Shown piece after piece: positions 1-13,300 of a stretch of DNA of 64,000 bases. The translations under genes were made by a program, and so were the position numbers. The stretch is from Tigriopus japonicus. Its lineage: Eukaryota > Arthropoda > Copepoda > Harpacticoida > Harpacticidae. Each line of letters begins with the position of its first letter. The first letter of the stretch is position 1. Location: positions 11,702,290 through 11,766,289 of the forward strand of contig CM021316.1 of assembly GCA_010645155.1 (NCBI GenBank). The letters run 5' to 3'. A model generated the notes under the pieces. That model was not told the DNA's origin and made no database searches. It saw only the letters and a program-made list of their open reading frames with translations.

Positions 1-2165
1 TTTTTAGCTTGAAGCGACATAACTGGAATAGTCATACCCAACCAAAATTAACCATTTTTCATAAACCATTACAGACCGATGTACTTTGGCGTAATCGCCA
101 TTTGTTAGAGCAAACCGAGTCATTATTGTGTAAGGTACAAGACTATTACGTCCAACTTTTTGTTAGTAACGACTACAAGTTATCAGTTGGATCAGAGAAG
201 GGATCTCCACATGTCGATATACAATACATATTTGGTGTTTTTTTTGGGTAAATTCATCTTTTTACCAAATAGATTTGCGCGGACACGCACCATGAAGCAA
301 AAAATGAAAAACAAGTTATCGAGGCGTTTTATGTCATCTTTATTAAATCTGAAACGAAATGAAATATTCTGGCCTAAATATTCCTCTTTCTGCAAATCCT
401 TTCAATGTTGTCTTCGGTCTTACGATAGGATATTTTTTTGATTTTACAAAAGCTTTCATCTTGCCTGAAGTGTTCATGTGTCTTGTGTACCTCTTCTTTC
501 ATCTACTCCTTTTGCCTCTTCTTCGGCTATAAGTTCCTTGCTCGTTACTTGGCTTGTCATCATCACCGATGAAGATGGAAAGAAGACGTGACAACTTGGA
601 GCATTCTCGTTTTGGCGCCAAACTTGGTGCTTTCATTATTATTTTCCTCTGTTTGTTCTCGAGTTGTATTTGACAAGACAAAAAAGTTTTCCAATCAAGC
701 GATAAGAAAATGCGGGTGGCCCAAGGTCGCAAATTTTGGCCGATCCATCAGAGACGAACTTGGCCAGATTCGTCAAGCATGCCTTGATTCCACTGCAGAT
801 TCGATGGAATCATCCATTTGGATCCCTGTCTTGGCAAAATTAAGAAGACCGCACGGTCAAGCAAGCAAGAAAGAGTACAATGGAGGGGTCAAGTTGAGGT
901 TCATCAATCTTTTTTCCCCTCACATCTTCTCGTACTCATTTCTTTGGCCTCAAGAATGTAGCAATATCTTAACACCTTCTGACGGGTTATCTCGAAAAAA
1001 TCCAGGAAATACGAAAACCGCCGCAGTCATGCAGGGTTTTTCGTTTTACACCCTGGCACGAAAGTTGTGTCGTAGTCATATTTTGAGCCTAAAAATAACG
1101 GCAATGCGTGGACAATTTGGCGCAATCAAACCACGCGTGTGCCCCAACAAGTGCCTAGAATATTTTTGGATTAGTTATGATGTAATTTAAAGACAAATAG
1201 GTGCCAAATTATTCCTGGAACAGCATTTGTCAACTTGATGTCCGGCGTTTTCTTTTTGCACGGTTCCATCTGCCTTTAAACCGTTCTGAAAAAGTAGTGA
1301 ATGGCGGGAATCAAATTTTTCTTGGTTGTGGAGAAAGGAGACTAGTTTTGGAACACCTCTAACCAAAAATAACGGGAAATATTACTGTCTGTCATAATTC
1401 CAGAGCTCATGGAATCTCAACCGTTCATCAAAATTTTAGGCAAAGGTAAGAAACCTGAAAAAGTGCAGAAAAACGTTGAGTCGTCCACACTTTTCACTTT
1501 GGTCGATAGCATCCCAAATATAATTTCCGAGGAAGAAGAGACTAGTTGGGGACAGATTGGATGTCAAGTCGTTCAAATCTATTCATATAAAATAAAAATA
1601 TTTTTGTTCATTCAAAATTACGACAAAACTTTCATGTCAGGGTGTAGGGCAGGAATCTCGCCGATTTTGCGACACTTGAGGACTTGCGCTTTTCTTCAGT
1701 GGAACAGTAATATTTTGTTAATGCCACATGGCCATGTGACCTTTCCATTCATTTTGGAAGGGATAATGACACCTTTTAGGTCCATCTCGAAGAAAGATAA
1801 TCCAGTTTCAGACTTTTTTGCTTTCCTGCCTCTTTCTTTTCTTCAAAACAAAGACGCGTTACTTTTGCTTTGTATCTTTGGGTGTCTTGTCGTTCTTTCT
1901 TTCAGTAACTTATTTTGCTTTACGTTTTTTTCATGTGCTCTTTAAGGACCTGGATATTTGAAGTGAACTTTTGTGGAGTAGAAAAAGGAGTTAACTTTTT
2001 CCAATCAAACTGCGAGTCGAGTCTTAACAAGGGAATAAAGGAACATCAGATATTACATAAAATGAAAACACAACAATGAAGTAATAATCATTGGAATCAA
2101 AGTCTGGTTCGTCATAGCATCAAGCACTCTAAGCTTTGTTCTGAATTACGAGCTCGCTTACAGAT

Positions 2166-2408
2166 CGGTTGTTGAGTAGTTTTGTAGTATAGTAGAAGTA
2201 TATCTAGAACCATAAAAGAAGCATATGAGATGGAATAGAAATTACCATGCTCGATCACGTTTTGGGTACAAAAGCTGTGATTGAAAAAAACGCAGCTTCC
2301 GTAGCGTAGCGAAACTTGATCGAGCACGGTTATTTCTACTCCATCTCATATACTTCTATGCTTCTAGATGTGCTTCTACTATACTCAAAAACTACCTCAA
2401 CAACCAAC
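2166..2408. repeat. Long imperfect inverted repeat (hairpin)
   Basis: The left arm (about 2166-2257) is the reverse complement of the right arm (about 2317-2408) over roughly 92 bp, with a handful of mismatches and small indels and a spacer of about 59 bp. The arms meet at matching ends reading tgatcgagca on the right and its complement on the left. Possible origins are a palindromic MITE, an inverted duplication or a hairpin-RNA locus. No terminal duplication or transposase was identified. Confidence 0.85.
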
Positions 2409-3639
2409 CTAATATTGAATGGAAGTTCATTTCAAGTTCAGCAAAGCTCGGCTTTTGGCTGTGGCCAGTTGTTTTCCATCAAAACTGTTGTTCACTCTCG
2501 TTTTTCAATGTCAAAATCTTCACTCTCTAAAGAAAATAAGGAAGAGTTCCCATCCAACATCAGAATTAATGCGCCCAAAGTGCAGTTAAGTTATTGCATT
2601 CCTCAATCCGTGTATGAGTACGAGTACTTGACCAACTATTGCATCGGTCTTGCAAAAGTAGGATGAGATCCCTTACTTTTTTGTCAGACTTAGCTTAAAA
2701 GCAGGGACGCTAAATTACATCTGGCACGTAGCTCATATTTGAAAACGAACCCAGTTTAAGGTAAACTTAAGTCAATCTTATCGTAAGTTGATCGACTCGT
2801 TAAATCATGATGTTTATCCAAGAATGATTGATTACCCGAGGACTCTCAAAATAATTTGAGCCACATAAAAAGGCCTGATAGCATTGAATTTTCTTAGAAA
2901 ACGGAAACAAGTTGCTTAAAAACAGCACCTTTTTTTGACTCATTTGTGTAACAAATTAGGTTCATCATTTCGTTTCGCCATAATTTACGCCACTGACATG
3001 TCCATTGGGATTTCGTGACATTTCGACGGTGTAAATCTGCTCAATCGAAGACTGCGTGTCCCAAAAGGACATTGATGACTTTGTTTAAGATTTTGTTCTA
3101 ATAAAACATTTAGAACTCACTCAGACAGCACTTCTTTGGGTACATGTGGGTGCTAAAAATCCAGTCACGCACCTCATCATACATATCTTGACATTGAATG
3201 TCTATTCCAGGATCAAAAACGTTCTCTGGTAATCTGCAGGTGAAAGTAGGTGTCCATGATAAGATTGGAAAGGATCTTTAAACCTGAGCCCACCCAATGC
3301 ATAAAAGTTTACAAACCATTTAACCAAGTCACAAAAATACAAACCTGATAGAGGACATGGCTGACGGGTGGAATCGCTATCGGCACTATTTAGCCGAAAT
3401 TTTCTGATCAGGGATTTGGTTGGAACAAATTAGACAAGCCAACTTGTTTCAGAAGTTCTTGGTCTCTTTTAACTCCATCATGCCTACCTGGAATTCCATT
3501 ATAATTTACCAACGCTGCCAGAAGCTAAAGTACAGCCTGTGGTATCAGATCTCAGACAAGAAACTTAATCAAGGTCATGGAATTTGGTCTCCTGATTCCA
3601 CATTCCACTCAACCCTGCTGATATGGGTCCTTTAAGGAG

Positions 3640-3803
3640 CAGCTGACTGGGAGGTCACAGTACATAAGACTGGGAGGTCACCTTAGTAATACAACTCCAG
3701 AAATTGCACCCTGACACAAACATGTGACCCATTTTCGAGCTTCTAAAGGTATATTGGGCACATTAGAACAGAAATTTTGTGCATCAAAGCTCAAAGGTTG
3801 CAC
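3640..3803 (+). repeat. Dispersed repeat, copy A
   Basis: This segment matches the reverse complement of 5952-6113 along its length with moderate divergence. Shared landmarks in the same order are cagctga-tgggaggtcaca, a second gggaggtcac/gggatgtcac, ttttcgag, and aaagctcaa-ggttg. The two copies lie in opposite orientation and flank the receptor exon 4366-4689. No coding potential or transposase was seen, so this is probably a non-autonomous interspersed repeat. Confidence 0.75.
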
Positions 3804-4365
3804 GTGATTTCCATTTCACTGGTTGCGCTTAAAGGACTCAATAGTCATCGCTTCATCCAGAGGAAGTGGTAAAAGCTATTGCTTTTGTAGGGCCTTTTGC
3901 GAGAGCGTTTGAGCAAGAATATGGGCCTTGACTATGTTGATCAGTGTGGTTGGCTCATTTTAGAGAGGGGGAGGGGGAAGAGACCAGTAAAGAGCATTCA
4001 TCATTGTCAGTTTTCTTCGTCTTTTCTTTCTCCTCATTCTCTTCGAACGAGTCCTTTTTGTTGTTGTTATGAACAATTCCCCTAAAAGGAAATGAGTTCG
4101 ACCGAAGAGTGCGGGCAATTCCAGCCACAGAAACACTCCTCGAGATCTTGAAATGTATGAATTGGCATGCTACTATTGAGTCGTCGAGGATCTGCTTTCT
4201 CTCTTCTCCATTGTGAGACGTTCATTTTGTCTGAGCATGAAAGGCTCCATAGAACTCGAACTCGAATTGAGTGAGTGGTCATCGAAAGGATTGATGGACG
4301 CACCCAATGTATTTTGGGTACAATTCCACTCTCTCATATTCGTGTTTCTTCCTCTTTCTAACCAG

Positions 4366-7300
4366 ACTTCTTTTGACTTTGATGTTCCAGATTCCAAAAC
4401 GTACACCGAGGAGATGTACTGCTGTCGAGGCTATTGTATTGATCTCCTTCATTTATTGTCCAGTCACTCGAATTTCACCTTTAGCCTTCATCTGGCTCAA
4501 GATGAGTATGGAACCCTGGAGAGGAACAACGTCACGGGCAAACAAGAATGGACCGGTCTCATGGGTGAGCTCGTGGGGGAACGAGCTGATATGATCGTGG
4601 CCCCATTGACCATTAATCCTGAACGTGCTCAAGTGATCGAGTTCAGCAAGCCCTTTAAATATCAAGGCATCACCATTCTTCAAAAAAGAGTAAGCAAGCG
4701 TCACCACCACGTTCTTCACTCGCTTTCTTTTTTGTCCTTGGTGCCAAGAGACGAACGGCATTGTTGAGGGAGGGAGGGCAAAAGAGATTATGTGTGAGTT
4801 TCAAATTGAAATTTAATATCCTCCCTTAGAGCAACAAATACATTTAATCCTCTTGGGTCTCAACTAGCGTTGAAAGTGCTTGAGAGAAAGAGAGCGCAGC
4901 CAACCAAGCGGAATGTGAGGAGCAAAATATAAATAAGTTGGCAGGCAACTTTCCATCATCTTGGACAAACCCGAGCAAAATTTGAAAATTCAGCCTCGTT
5001 CTTCAATGTACATAAAGAATGAACCTTTGACAAAATTTGTCCCCCTACGGCCAATTTGTTCACAGCCAACGTGTATTGAAAATCGTATTTGATCAGCACA
5101 TAGTGGACTTTGGAACAGTTTTGGCAGCTCCTCTCACGTTCTCACTCATCTGCATTGATTTGCTCCCCGAAAAGTTCTCTTGGAGTCTAAACGAGGGAAA
5201 AGTTGGAGTAACGCCTCTCAAAACCTGACGAGGACATGAATATTTGACTTTTTTTTACTACATCTGTCGCTCGCCCCTCTTTGGGAGGTTTGCGCGAATC
5301 TACAACCTCATTTTCCTTATTGCTCGTAATAAAACTTCTGTTTTACATACTGAAGACAAGAGTCCATCCCACATTGGGAACGAAGAAAAGAGCTTTCGGA
5401 ATAAGTTCTTAGGGAACATTCCTAGAGATGTTTCGGGACGAAACAACCCGCCAGTATGCTTAGGGCGAAAGACACTTTGTATTGAGAGCAAAAGAAAAAA
5501 AGTGAGACTGTTTTACGAGGATCAAGACCACATTTGGATTTGCATATGAAAACAAAGCCGATTTCGTCTCTTGGGAGGGTTAGAACGTGCCTGGAAATAC
5601 GAAGTGATGACGTGGATTTCTGGCGTCTGTGTTCAAAACACCAATTCAACTAGAATGCCACTTGGGCCTAAATATGGATTTGTGACGGCCGCTAAAAGCA
5701 TTCAGACATAACTTTGAAATATCTTCAAAACTGCTGTTTGAGTTGAAATCCTGTTGAGAAATCCCTGACTGAAAGTAACTCAAATCAAAAACCAAGTCAA
5801 ATAAACAATCCTTCATCAACGATTTTAAATTGCAACGGCTATGCTGAGAGAACCCTTGAGAACCATTAATCTGATGCTAGTTTTGTATTTTTTGTGCATT
5901 TAATATGTCACCAATAGAGCGCTGAAAAACAACCACACAGTACAAATGATGTCCAACCCTTGAGCTTTATGACAGATAAGTTCAGTTCTGCCGTGTCTAG
6001 TACGTGTCGACAAACTCGAAAACAGGTCCTACTTTCGTGCCATGATATAATTTGTGAACTGCATTAGTACCGTGACATCCCAATCATATGTCTTGTGACC
6101 TCCCAATCAGCTGTTGTCATTCCATCTGCAACTAAAGCTAACGTGGCACTTCTGTTTCATCCACATAACTCCTTACATTGACTGACGGACATGTCCTCCC
6201 ATCTGATTACAGCAACCTCGAGCTTCGCAATTGGTCTCATTCTTGCAACCCTTCAAGTACACCCTGTGGGTGTTGGTGCTGGTCTCTGTCCACGTGGTGG
6301 CTCTCTGTCTGTATCTGCTGGATCGATTCTCGCCTTTCGGTCACCTGGGATCTCCCTCTCGAGGCCACTCGGATGAGCAGAGAGCGGTGGAATTACTCCA
6401 GAGGGAAGAGTCTCTCAATTTCACCTCGGCCATCTGGTTCGCATGGGGAGTGTTGCTCAATTCCGGAATTGGAGAAGGTGAGTGAGGTCGGGGAACGGAT
6501 GGTTTGTCATGTCAGACTCGGACATCAAGGTCGCAGAGGTTCTTGTTGAGAACTGAGTGGTTGCTATTGCTCTCAGGTGGTGGTGGGGGTTTTGCATTGG
6601 TTTGAAGGACGAAGACAAAGTACAACTGCTTCTTATTGTTTATTGATGAGGTTTTTCTTGGATTTTGATTAAACTATTGTGGTCTGCTTCCTTCGGGAAA
6701 TTGATTTAGAAACCATTGTTGAGGATTAAAAAGTCAAAGCTGCCCTTTTTTGGCCCTTTCATGTGGCCGAGCAACCAAATTTAACAACGAAAGCCTTGTC
6801 TAATTGGACCTTCGGGTTGATGTTAGACAACTCATCCAGAAAGTTGGTCTTGATTAGCGAACTATTCATAGGTCTTTGCGAACCCAAGTTAAATCCAATT
6901 ATCCTCATTTCCTGTCGAAGAACCGTCCTTTATCCAAATCATGTCTCAAAAGGGCCCCTTCCTCTTCACTTTTGAAGGGCTTGATTATCTCGGAGGACCT
7001 GAAAACGAAGGCCAATGAATTTGCCAAACTCGAGAGTCATTCAATCTTTTTGATAGAGATACTTGAGACTTTATCGTCCGTTCTGCCCATTCGCTTTGCC
7101 CACTAAAGAGTAGTAGTTGCGGACTGCACCAGGATCATAAAAAGGCTTTACGTCAAGATGGCGGCTCTTAAAGCCCATTCAGAACCATATTCGTTTCGAT
7201 AAACCTCGACAAAGCAAAATCTCGCTCCTCTTCGACATGAAGATTTTGAGCTATATGTAGAAAGTGAAGGGCTCTTGGATGAGATGTGTTTTGGATCTCG

Positions 7301-10300
7301 TTTGAGACAGTCTGTCACGTGGCCAGCGTATCATTTAATTGGTTTTTGATCGATGTCTGTTCCAGGCACTCCTCGCAGTTTTTCTGCTCGTGTTTTGGGC
7401 ATGGTTTGGGCCGGTTTTGCCATGATCATCGTTGCTTCCTATACTGCCAATTTGGCCGCCTTTTTGGTGTTAGACAAACCCAGGACCAGTCTCACTGGCA
7501 TCAACGACCCTAGGGTAAGTACGAAAACCTCGAGTACGTACGCTGATTTATATGGACCTGTCAAAAGGTTTCAAGATATTTAATAGCTGGCTGGCTATGG
7601 CCGTCTCTCCAAATTTCATTCATCTCCGACAAATTGCCTGGATAGTGGTAGGATGTAGTGCATAGCTTTCTGAATTAAGAGCAAGGAATGAGGACAGACA
7701 GCTCCATTTTGAAATAGGCCGAGATGGTCGTTAGAACGTTGAGCAAAAAGTAGAGGAACCCCAACAGAGAAGCATCAAGCCATACCCACTAAGCATCTTC
7801 AGAGAATTGACGAAGAACGAAGCAACTATTTTCTGAATTGAGAATGTAAATATTCCAGGGTGCCTCTGAAAAGTCGCATGCGACATTCTTTTCAGCATTT
7901 GGTATGTAAATTTCCGGGTTTTGAACAGGGTTTATTGACCATGTACAATAGAGAAACTTCCTGTCGGAGCGAATGCAAGCTAAAAATAACTATGGCTACT
8001 TATTTATTTTGTTTCAGTTGCGGAATCCAATGGAAAACTTTACTTACGCCACGGTGAAGGGCTCTGCCGTGGATTTGTATTTCCGTCGACAAGTGGAGTT
8101 GTCCAATATGTACCGAACCATGGAGGGCAAGCACTTCCAAAGTCCAGAGAAGGCAATTCAGGCTGTGAAAGAAGGGTGAGAGAACAAGTACTGTGCGTAC
8201 ATACGTACGTATGTACGTAATATTCAGAATGGTTCCGTTTCCATATTGGGAGTATTAGCCTACTTCCTCTTTGGTGAACCGTGAACAATTGAACAATTGT
8301 GAACAAACGAAGAAACATCCTTCCTGCATTGGCCTCCACTCCCCTTGGGACCCTAGACTCAACTACGGATGTCTCAATTTATGCTCTCATTTACATAGTA
8401 GATGAATGAATACCCATACAATACTTCATTAGGGCTCCGAATGAGCGATGAAACTACTACCAGTAATTCATTTAGGTCGAAACCCTGGCCTCATCCAATT
8501 GCTTTGAGGATCTTCAGCCTCAGTTTCAGTTGGTGAAGAGAAAACGAGACTGACGAAGGCCCAAAGGCCATTACTTCCGATATCATCGGAACAGACTGCG
8601 TCCAAGTGCACGATAGTGTCCATTGACCCACGTGAATTCAACTGAACTGCCCCTGATGCCATGTTTTGGCCTCGACAAATTGTACAATCTCGAAGTTTGT
8701 GGTGTTTTTGTGCCACTTTTGTTGGCAATTGTGCAATGCGCGATCCTCTTGGGACCCTTGATGGGATTCTCCAATCCCAAGTTGAAAAGATCTGAGGCAG
8801 CTTCAGAAGTCTTAGTAGTATGGCCAATCAAACGGTAGGGAGATGACGGAATCCCAATACTAATGCATAAATAACGAACCAAGCACTCCCCGCAGACTCA
8901 GAGGCAAACTTAATCATATATCTACAACATGTTGGTCGCCCACTACAAAAATGACTTGTCATATTGTGCTGCCACTACTACGCCAACATGGCATGTGAGT
9001 TCTTTTCCTACTATGATTCCCCACGAGAACATTGAGGGGAAGACCCCGCAACCCAAAAGGAGAATAGAGGAGGAATGGCTCCCGGTTTTCCTTGACTAAG
9101 CTAGGCGAGCAATAACGATTTGACCAGTCACAACACGATTGAGCAAGGAACAAAATTGACCAAGGCCAAATGGTCCCAGTCTTTTGACATAAGGCAAAAA
9201 AGGACAAATAGTTGATGGAGAACTCGCCCAGGGTTAAATCGTTCTGGCACCAGTCCAAAGTTCCAAGTGTGTTTTCCAAGTCTTGGTCCGTAGGCCGTAC
9301 GTATGTATAGAGATGCTCTAGAGGACGAGATCTTCGGGCACGAATTGCAACAAATCTCGAGAGCTGCAAACGCATGCACTTTCGCAATGAGTCAGAGTCA
9401 ATAAATTGAAGGAAATTGCAATTCCACTCTTCCTTTGGGCCCATCCATGGTAAATGTAGCAGATCTTGGAAAATCGTTTAGGATAGACCAGGTTGACGTG
9501 AAGAAACTGACTAAGCGAGTTGAAAATAGCCCACTGGTGATGACGGTGATTTTGGTTTTGTTTTAGTTCTAATCAAGCTTTGCACGTTTAAGAAGGGATT
9601 CAGGTTATCAGATCCCAGGCTGATGGTTTTATACTAGCTTTAGCTGGCTATCTCGAATAATTCCAATACATTTTATAATAAGGGTGTTTTACGGGAGCCA
9701 AAAGAAGCTTTGGAAAAGCATCTCATGTATCTTTTCTTTGAATTGGGGCCAGAACATGACAAATAGGTGTCATGTAATTAGCGCTCTTTCAATAGCTCGA
9801 ATATACCAAACTCGAGTCAGATTACCGGTCCTTTAGTGCTGGGTTGCCGGTCTAAGTGTAGATTTTGGTGTTTTTAGAGCATAGCCAGTGTCCATTTGAG
9901 GTCTACAATTGAGGCTCATTACCTTCTTTTTTTGGCCCTTCCTTAAAAGTGAGACATCATGGGATAGCAAACATTCCATTCTGCTCCAAAATTCTGCCCT
10001 CGTTCCCTTGAGGGACAAATGCAAGGCACTGCCAACTCACTATTAAGCGTTTTTTCATCATTGTCATGTTCTCATCCATGCCCAAGGGCTTTAACAGGGA
10101 TATGCAATATACAAATTCTATTCCTTAATACTTCGGGATGCTGAAACTGCGAATTTAAAAAAAAAATACATTGAAAACAACAATACTTATGATAAGAGCT
10201 GATAAGAAAAGGTTGTTTTGCCTTCGAGCAGAAAATCTAGAGGGCTGAAAACAGCAAGTTCTCTCTCTCTTTGCTCGCGTCAGCAATAAGCTGACCCTAC

Positions 10301-13300
10301 ACCTTGAAACATCTGGAAACTATGCTCGACGCCAAAAAAAAAACTTTTTTCTTAGCCCTACTTATGATAGACTTTAGCGGTTTACACTTGTTCTGCACTC
10401 CGGTCATCAGCTGCATTTGAACCGTAAGAGAGAAGTTTTTTGGGTCCAATTTTGTTTTTTTCCAAACTCCATTTTTATAGAGTATATCTGTTTTCGGTTT
10501 CGGTAGGCATAACTGGAACCGAAGCGAAACCGAAATTTCGGCCGTAATTTCGACCGAAAGCGCTTTCAGTCCATCACTAATTTTTCAGAAGGAAAGTAAA
10601 ATCCGAGTCCATCCTTGTTGTGGGCCGTCAACCAGTGGGAGGCGGTCATTAGGGGCCCCTAAGAGGTTTCTTGTTGACCTTTGCAGCCATCTGGTTTTGT
10701 TTGACGGACCCTTGGTTGCACCAATTGTCCATAAAAAGGTCATGCTTTCATCACATAAAACTTGCATGTACCGTAAGTTGCAGTTTTTTGAATTGGGGTC
10801 CAATTCGTTCATTCTTGTGAACACATGGTCTCAGTCTAGGATGTAGCTTTTGGCCAGACATGGTAATTCCTTTCCCCTAAGGGCCATACGAAACAGTTTT
10901 GACCTTCACAAGTTCACATCATTGTTGGAGGACTGGAGAGGCTTGTTGTTGGCAATGGATCCCACAATTGTGTCTTTCTCTTCCACGCCTCTTGAAGATT
11001 TATGCTTTGAACAGTGTCTAGGGACAAGGACCGAAGTCTTAAGGGACCCTTTGTACACGAAGTAAAATGAGAATACGCTTGCCATTTCACTTGTTGCTCT
11101 TTTTTTTGGATCGTACTTTATAAACCAAATAACGGTTGTTCACCTTGTACACTTTGTGTTAGGCTTTACAAACTGCTTGAAAATATGTTTAGGAATTTGA
11201 GGCTTCATACACCAGGAGCGTTTTTTTTCACTTTTTGGAGTTCAATATGGACCACTTATCTCAAGCAACTCAGCAAATAATCAACACATTTTCAGTTGAA
11301 TTAAATTTAACAGTCTCCAGGTATATGCAAACAAGTAGTAAATCAAAGCTGTTCCTATGCGAGCTGTTTCAAGTGGCTTTTTTTAGCTTTGGATCGAAAT
11401 ACCCAGAGACATTTTGGCATTCTTGGCCCCACAAGTCAATGGGGAACAACTTTACTTTTTTTGTATTATATAAGTTAAGGTTCAGGACAAAAATTGTTTA
11501 CCTAAAAATCTAGTAATAATAATATTTTGTATAAACGTTTTGATTCATTTTAAGAGATCATTAAATTACTTGTTGAATTCAAAGTGAATAAAAATACATA
11601 CATCAGCCCCTGAGTTATTTGAGTTTGAGTAGTCCATTTTTGACCCCAAATAGCCGAAAAAAACGTTATATTTTACGTTTATATTTTTATAAACGTTAAA
11701 TATAAATGTTATATTTTAAAAAGAAACGAATTCCCAAAAAAATCATATAGCTTGTCAATGTCGAGAAACTAAATGATTTTTTTCGAGTTTTGAAGGTTGT
11801 GTCAAAGTCTTTGGTAATCCTTGTATTATGTCATGCCAGCAATTGGTTTGCCATGTTTGACATTTGTCAAAAAGTTAAGTTCTCTTTCAATTCCGATTTG
11901 ACCCGTCTAAGAAGCATGGTAGGTTTCACAAGCATTTTGAGTCTTCTTTTTGGTAGCAATGGACAAAGTTTTGCCTATCGTTTTGAAACTAGCATCGAAG
12001 TTGCATTCAAAACTTTTCCAGAGCTAAGGATACAAACAAACCGTTGCCAAGTGTAAGCCAGTTCCAAGGATACGTTTTTTTGTCCTTTTACTTGTATTTT
12101 CAAATGAAAATGTTCATTTTTTCAGAAAACTCCACGCCTTCATCTGGGATAGTTCTCGGTTGGAATTCGAGGCTGCTCATGACTGTGATCTTATTACTGC
12201 TGGTGATCTCTTCGGAAGAAGTGGATATGGGGTGGGGCTCCAAAAAGGTTCACCTTGGGCTGACAAAGTTACATTGGCCATTCTGCACTTTCACGAGAGT
12301 AAGTGAATCTAAAGAAGTCTTTTAGTGAATCCTCAACGAGTTTATGAAAAATTCCCCAGAAAGCGAGAATTGAATCGGAAGCACTTCCTCGTGGAGCCTT
12401 TCCTATCGATTTTGTTCCCTTTCTACGGTTTTCGTAAAGGCTAGGCAAGGTTGGCAAAATTGCATAAAAAGTGCACATCTCTCACCCCTTGGGGCATTGA
12501 AGGGAATTTCCCAAGGTTGCAACAGATAACATCCCCTCAAGATGAACAAAAGGGCTTCATGTCGTAATTCACATTCAAAAACGCATCAAGACTCCTGCGT
12601 AAATTTGAATATAATCTCTTCAGGTGGAAAAATGGAGGAATTGGACAACACTTGGATCTTGCTCAACAACAACGCCATGCAATGTCACGAGAAGGACGAC
12701 AACTCACCTGCAACTCTTGGCCTCAAAAACATGAGGGGCGTTTTCATTTTGGTAGGTGTGGGCATTGCCGGAGGCTTGGGGCTCATTGTGATAGAAATCG
12801 TCTATAAAAAGCATCAGATGAGGAAACAGAAACGTCATGCCATCGCAAGGACTGCCATCTACCGTTGGAAAAGTAACATTCAGGTATGCCTAGTGGGCAT
12901 CATTTCAACTTTTGTCCCGTCGCCATACATTCAACCAATAAATGATTCTTTTCAGAAGAGGCGTGTCGTCAGGCATACCAAACACTTTCGTGCCAATGGT
13001 GTTCGGGCAAGTGTGGCGAGTGATTTCACCGAAACCACACCGGATTCTATAGCCACAATTTCCGTGGGATCCTTGCCACACCGAGACCTGTATCCCGATG
13101 ACTCCACCTGGAGATTGGCCATGGAGGCTCGAATTCCCATTGCCAGTCACAGCGTGACCAGGGGAGATTATCGTCAAAATATTGGCGCCACCACCTCACT
13201 CCAACGCCCCAAATCGGCTCAACCGGTCCGTCACTATCGGAGTCAAGAGCAACTCAATGAAAGCTACACTCCCAAGAGTCCAATTCTTCCAACACGACGG

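Larger units (their letters stand above)
1..4365. other. Non-coding flank or intron upstream of first visible GluN1 exon
   Basis: No exon of the GluN1 amino-terminal domain or of the start of its ligand-binding domain could be recognised here, and no other open frame has convincing protein character. Because the receptor exon that begins at 4366 starts with a splice acceptor, this stretch is most simply the end of a long intron. It holds a long inverted-repeat hairpin at 2166-2408 and one copy of a dispersed repeat at 3640-3803. Confidence 0.6.
8176..12125 (+). other. Long (3.95 kb) intron of GluN1 gene
   Basis: The interval runs from the donor GGgtgag at 8176 to the acceptor ttttttcag ending at 12125. 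It splits a glycine codon between the two halves of S2. It holds the perfect palindrome 8196-8217, a CCGAAA-rich palindromic cluster at 10491-10567 and an AT-rich hairpin at 11662-11712. Open frames inside it, such as 8959-9444 on the minus strand, show no recognisable domains and are treated as chance frames. Confidence 0.85.

Noticed and set aside
588..1190. 200-codon open frame, plus strand
   Set aside because: Mixed composition without domain, signal or splice context; not similar to the missing GluN1 N-terminus.
8959..9444. 161-codon open frame, minus strand inside GluN1 intron
   Set aside because: No recognisable motif and no matching splice structure; length is plausible by chance in a 4 kb intron.
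10585..10824. 79-codon minus-strand frame that might be a decayed transposase
   Set aside because: No DDE/D signature or helix-turn-helix could be aligned by eye; kept only as a note beside the CCGAAA cluster.
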